Origin: Microbacterium binotii
GTDB taxonomy: Bacteria; Actinomycetota; Actinomycetes; Actinomycetales; Microbacteriaceae
DNA: 64,000 nucleotides
Direction of reading: 5' to 3'
Assembly (NCBI RefSeq): GCF_021398715.1
Contig: NZ_CP090347.1
Location: 1,178,001-1,242,000, forward strand
Of the stretch, positions 60,621-64,000 are shown piece by piece. A model generated the notes under the pieces. The model did not search any database, was not told the DNA's origin, and worked only from the letters and a program-made list of their open reading frames with translations. Both the position numbers and the translations under genes were made by a program. Each line of letters begins with the position of its first letter. Within the stretch, counting starts at the first letter, position 1.

Positions 60621-61670
60621 TCAGAAGCGCCCGCCGATGCCGAGCGAGGAGTCCGCGACGGGCGCGGGAGGCTGAGGTGTGGCGGGGGTCGTCTGCGTCG
60701 GGTCGTCGAGTCCGTCCAGCACGTCGGGACGCGGCGCGAAGAACACGCTGCCTGTCACCGCGGAGGAGAAGTCGAGCAATCGGTCGTGCAGCCCGGGCGG
60801 GTCGCCGATGAACATGCGCTCGAGCATCCGCTGGATCACCCAGAGATCACGACAGCATCCGATGAAGTAGGTGCCGAACTCGGCGGCGCCGGGGCGCCCG
60901 AACGGCATGTTGTCGCGGAGGATGTCGTGCTCGACGCCCTCGTCGTCGACGATGGTCGCCAGCGTCTTGTGCGCCTTCTGGCCGGTGGTCGCATCGTCGA
61001 GCTCGATGTTGTCCGCCTTTGACCGGCCCATGATCGCCTCCTGCACCTCGGTCGGCAGCGCGCGCCAGGCGGAGAGGGGATGCAGGTACTTCTGCGTCAC
61101 GATGTAGGTGCCGCCGGCGTGGGCGGGATCCTCGTCACCGACGAGCACGGTGTCGGCGATGTCCTCGCCGACCGGGTTGGCCGTACCGTCGACGAATCCG
61201 AGCACATCCCGTCGGTCGAAGTATCGGAAGCAGGCCGTCTCGTCCTCGGTCGTCACGCTGTCGCCGAGCGCATCCATGAGCTGCCGCTCGAACTCGAAGC
61301 AGATGTCGGTGCGATCGGCGCGGATGTGGAAGAGCAGGTCGCCTGCCGTCGCCGGTGCCGTGTGCGCCTCGCCGACGATGGGCGCGAACGGTCGGAGCTG
61401 CGCGGGACGCGGTGTGCCCACGAGCCGCGGCCAGATCTCGCTCCCGATGCCAACGGTGCAGGTGAGCGTCGCAGAGGGATCGCGGAAGGCGACCGCCTTG
61501 ATCGTGCCCGAGAGGTCCGCGAGGACTCCGCGAACGCGGTCGAGTGCCTCCGCTCCGGCAGCCACGCGCAGCACCAGGAACACGGCATGCGTCGACAGTG
61601 GCGAGCCGAACTGCTGCACGGCTCCCGGCACGAACGAGGAGGGGTCGGCGCGGCGCACGTTCTCTGCCAT
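60621..61670 (-). CDS. DyP-type heme peroxidase, encapsulin cargo
   Basis: The protein has 349 residues and belongs to the class B dye-decolorizing peroxidases. The GxxDG motif is GFVDG at 158-162 with distal D161; the proximal heme ligand is H234 (QKAHKT); distal R252 and N254 sit in LRDNMPFG. These spacings match the well-studied Rhodococcus DyPB (D153, H226, R244, N246). A Pro/Thr-rich linker (about 321-339) leads to the C-terminal DSSLGIGGRF, the consensus encapsulin cargo-loading peptide. GGAAGGG precedes the ATG. It is the first gene of the operon and divergent from an XRE-type regulator. Confidence 0.95.
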   Translation of the reverse strand: MAENVRRADPSSFVPGAVQQFGSPLSTHAVFLVLRVAAGAEALDRVRGVLADLSGTIKAVAFRDPSATLTCTVGIGSEIWPRLVGTPRPAQLRPFAPIVGEAHTAPATAGDLLFHIRADRTDICFEFERQLMDALGDSVTTEDETACFRYFDRRDVLGFVDGTANPVGEDIADTVLVGDEDPAHAGGTYIVTQKYLHPLSAWRALPTEVQEAIMGRSKADNIELDDATTGQKAHKTLATIVDDEGVEHDILRDNMPFGRPGAAEFGTYFIGCCRDLWVIQRMLERMFIGDPPGLHDRLLDFSSAVTGSVFFAPRPDVLDGLDDPTQTTPATPQPPAPVADSSLGIGGRF

Positions 61671-61859
61671 CGGGTTCCCTTCCGACGGCCCAGGAGAGCA
61701 CCGTCATCGTCAGTATGGCCTCGCCCGGCGTGGGAGCGCTCCGACACCCGACGAACATCCGCCCGACACCCGGCGGGATCTCCGTCGGGGCGGAGTCGCC
61801 GCGGGGATGTGGAGCGCCCGCTCCATCACGTACATTCTTCTCTGCGGGGAGGAAGAATC

Positions 61860-62714
61860 ATGGAACGAGAACGCGCACTGGGCGACTATCTGCGCGCCCG
61901 ACGCAATGTCCGCCAACCCGAAGAGGTGGGCCTGGAGCGCGCCCCGGGCCGGCGTGTACCCGGACTGCGTCGCGACGAGGTGGCGCAGCTCGCCGGCATC
62001 AGCGCCGAGTACTACCTCCGCCTCGAACAGGGGCGCGGCGCTCGCCCCTCCGACCAGGTGCTGGGCGCGCTCGCGGGTGTCCTGGGTCTTGACGCGGAAT
62101 CCCGCGCCTACCTCGGACGCCTCGCCGCAGGCGCTCCCGCTCTGCCGGCTCCGGAGGACGCGGCGGTCGCGGACCAGATCGCGCGCGTGCTGGCGCAGTG
62201 GACGCATACACCCGCGTACATGTCGGACCGTCACCGCGACGTCGTCGTGGCAAACCCGCTCGCGGCGGCGTTCGGGTTCGGCGGACTGGCGGCCGGGCAG
62301 AACGTCGTGATCAACCTCTTCAACGACCGGATGAAGCGCACGCTCGATCAGTGGGAATCGATGACCAGGGCGGCCGTCGCGACCCTCCGCCGCGATGCGG
62401 ATCCGGATTCGCCCCGATTGAAGGAGATCATCGAGGAGCTCTCGAAAGACGAGGACTTCGTGCGCATCTGGGAACGTCACGACGTGTCGGGGCCGGAGGA
62501 CGCGCAGATCTCGATCATCGTCGAAGGTCTCGGAACGCTCGACGTCGAGATCCAGAACTTCAGCGTGCGCTCCCTCCCGGGCTACATCATGACCGTCATG
62601 GCGGCGCCGCCGCGGTCGCTGGCGGCCACCGTCTTCTCACGGCTCGTCGAGCGGTTGACTGCGGCGGAAAGTGGTACTACCGGGGCCTCCCAACCCCTGC
62701 AACCCCCTCGGTAG
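61860..62714 (+). CDS. XRE-family regulator with MmyB-like domain
   Basis: The protein has 284 residues. The HTH region is LGDYLRARRNVRQPEEVGLERA and VPGLRRDEVAQLAGISAEYYLRLEQGRG. The MmyB-like domain follows with AYMSDRHRDVVVANPLAAAFGF and SLPGYIMTVMAAPP at the end. The ATG follows GGGGAGGAAGAATC. It is divergent from the DyP-encapsulin operon with 189 nt between starts, in which a TACATT hexamer near 61833 could be a -10 box. It may regulate the nanocompartment genes, by analogy with other XRE/oxidoreductase pairs; this is not shown by the sequence. Confidence 0.9.
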   Translation: MERERALGDYLRARRNVRQPEEVGLERAPGRRVPGLRRDEVAQLAGISAEYYLRLEQGRGARPSDQVLGALAGVLGLDAESRAYLGRLAAGAPALPAPEDAAVADQIARVLAQWTHTPAYMSDRHRDVVVANPLAAAFGFGGLAAGQNVVINLFNDRMKRTLDQWESMTRAAVATLRRDADPDSPRLKEIIEELSKDEDFVRIWERHDVSGPEDAQISIIVEGLGTLDVEIQNFSVRSLPGYIMTVMAAPPRSLAATVFSRLVERLTAAESGTTGASQPLQPPR

Positions 62715-62795
62715 CGTTCCGGGTGTCGATCCTCACGAAGGAGCACCCATGACGTATCCCCCCGCGTCCTCCCCTGTCCGAGCGGGCCTTCCGCG

Positions 62796-63956
62796 ATGAA
62801 CCTGCAAGACGTCGTCGACGAACTGGCCGAGACCCTCGGACGTTCCGTCGTGATCAACGACCTCGCCTATCGTCCGGTCGCGGCCTCCGCCCAGGGCGAC
62901 GAGATCGACGAGGTCCGGGCGCGCGCCCTTCTTCGCCGCCAGACCGCGCCGAAAGAGCGGGCGTACCTGGAGAGCCTGCGCCTGCTGCAGTCGCGCCGAC
63001 CGCTCACGATCGACCTGACGCGCTTCAACGCCCGCGAACGGCTCGCCATCCCGATCTGGAGCGACGACGAGCCGGTGGGTGTCCTGTGGCTCATCACGGG
63101 AGGAATGCCTGCCCTCACCGAGCATGACTACCGCGCGATCGACGCGGCCGTCGCCGTCTCACGCGACCTGCTGGTCACCCACTCGCGCACGGCCACGGTC
63201 TCCGTCCGCGCCACCGTCATGCGCGAGCTGCTGGCCGCCGATGTGCTCGCCCGCCGCGAGGCCCTCACCGCCGCGGTGCGGTCCTATGGCGTCGAGCGGG
63301 GACCGGGCAGTGTGGTGCGCGCGGTGTCCGTCGGCTACGACACCGGCGTGGTGCAGCGGGCGGCGCTCGGGCGGGCGCTGGAGAGCCTTCCCGGGGTGCG
63401 CCTCACCTTCTTGGGGGAGGACGGTGCCTCGTTGCTCTTTCTCGGGCACGCGTCCGACACCGACGCGACGGATGCGGCGATCGCCGCCGAGACGGCCGCG
63501 GCGGACGTGCTCCTTCGCGCCATCGGCTCCGCCAGCCTCACGCGCGAGGACAACGACCTGCGCGAGGTCGCCGATCGCGCCATCGCCGCTGCCGCTGTTG
63601 CCGAGGTGCTCCCCTCGCTGGGCGGTCGGGCCGCTGCGGAGGAGATCGGACCCTGGTTGCTGATCTCCGACATCATCGCCGACCCGAGCAGGCTCGCCCG
63701 ATTCTCGCCGGCGGCGCACGTGCTGCTGAATGACACCGACCCGTTGCGTCGGCAGACGATCGAAGCGTTCCTCGACGGTGCGGGCCGGGTGCGAGAGGTC
63801 TGCGATGTGCTGCACATCCACCGCACCACGCTCTACTACCGGCTCGAGAACATGCCGGAACCGGTGCGCGAGGCGCTCGATGACGGCCTGTCGCGCAGCA
63901 CGCTGCATCTCGCGCTGAAACTCGCCGCCTACTGGGAGCACTCGGGGAGGATTTGA
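62796..63956 (+). CDS. PucR/CdaR-type transcriptional regulator
   Basis: The protein has 386 residues. The N-terminal region (VVDELAETLGRSVVINDLAYRPV, RERLAIPIWSDDEPVGVLWLI) resembles a GAF-like sensor. A central GGDEF-like part follows. The C-terminal PucR HTH is QTIEAFLDGAGRVREVCDVLHIHRTTLYYRLENM. Such proteins control purine or amino acid catabolism genes; the target here is likely the gene that begins immediately after it. The stop TGA shares a base with the next ATG. Confidence 0.9.
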   Translation: MNLQDVVDELAETLGRSVVINDLAYRPVAASAQGDEIDEVRARALLRRQTAPKERAYLESLRLLQSRRPLTIDLTRFNARERLAIPIWSDDEPVGVLWLITGGMPALTEHDYRAIDAAVAVSRDLLVTHSRTATVSVRATVMRELLAADVLARREALTAAVRSYGVERGPGSVVRAVSVGYDTGVVQRAALGRALESLPGVRLTFLGEDGASLLFLGHASDTDATDAAIAAETAAADVLLRAIGSASLTREDNDLREVADRAIAAAAVAEVLPSLGGRAAAEEIGPWLLISDIIADPSRLARFSPAAHVLLNDTDPLRRQTIEAFLDGAGRVREVCDVLHIHRTTLYYRLENMPEPVREALDDGLSRSTLHLALKLAAYWEHSGRI

Positions 63957-64000
63957 TGGCAGGCGCAGTGGTCACGACCTCGGACGGCGTGCGGCTGCGT
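63956..64000 (+). CDS. Truncated gene start, possibly alpha/beta hydrolase
   Basis: The ATG at 63956 overlaps the stop of the PucR-type regulator by one base. Only 15 codons lie in the window (MAGAVVTTSDGVRLR). The TSDGVRL pattern is the usual N-terminal beta strand of alpha/beta hydrolases. The overlap indicates co-translation with the regulator. The identity needs the sequence beyond the window edge. Confidence 0.45.
   Translation, partial: MAGAVVTTSDGVRLR

Overview
The window is a high-GC actinobacterial chromosome segment, most likely from Microbacterium or a close Microbacteriaceae relative. The evidence is the codon usage, a tRNA without encoded CCA, many genes whose start codon lies 6-8 nt after a -10 hexamer, the DUF4307, DUF4245 and DUF6264 families, and a heavily over-represented octamer, GGATGCGG/CCGCATCC. 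Nothing suggests a plasmid. The only phage-like content is a tail-type beta-helix gene beside a tRNA at the left edge.

Layout. 0-1.7 kb: a tRNA with anticodon UAA but a short variable arm, then a phage-tail-like protein. 1.7-31 kb: mostly conserved housekeeping genes (ltrA, lemA, a YcaQ/AlkX-type glycosylase, an AI-2E-family permease, threonine ammonia-lyase, greA, DUF4307, trhA, a cis-prenyltransferase, PIN-PhoH). A C-rich-loop small RNA resembling the actinobacterial 6C RNA follows. A tight minus-strand gene string xseA-xseB-DUF4245-carbonic anhydrase-fumC-histidine kinase-response regulator comes next, then ispH-DUF6264-MOSC, divergent fba/glpX, rmuC, a DnaQ-like exonuclease and ychF. From memory, this order resembles the greA...phoH2...fum-glpX...xseBA-lytB2...ychF stretch of Mycobacterium tuberculosis.

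28.8-31.5 kb is a patch of small poorly known genes, including an RraB-DUF4375 fusion. 31.5-64 kb is accessory: a decayed PEP-mutase-family gene, a type-B carboxylesterase, a LuxR-type two-component pair, a fatty acid desaturase, a flavin monooxygenase, an MFS exporter with divergent TetR regulator and palindromic operator, an SDR/TetR pair, an ABC-F protein, a decayed DUF222-HNH gene, a PadR-UbiB-kinase pair with a palindromic operator, and a DyP peroxidase-encapsulin nanocompartment operon with a divergent XRE regulator. The window ends in a PucR-type regulator overlapping a truncated gene.

The most coherent systems are the encapsulin/DyP operon (the peroxidase ends in a recognisable cargo-loading peptide and retains its heme-pocket residues), the overlapping xse-CA-fum-two-component gene string, and the candidate 6C-type sRNA. 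Intergenic regions also carry several nested inverted repeats of unknown role.
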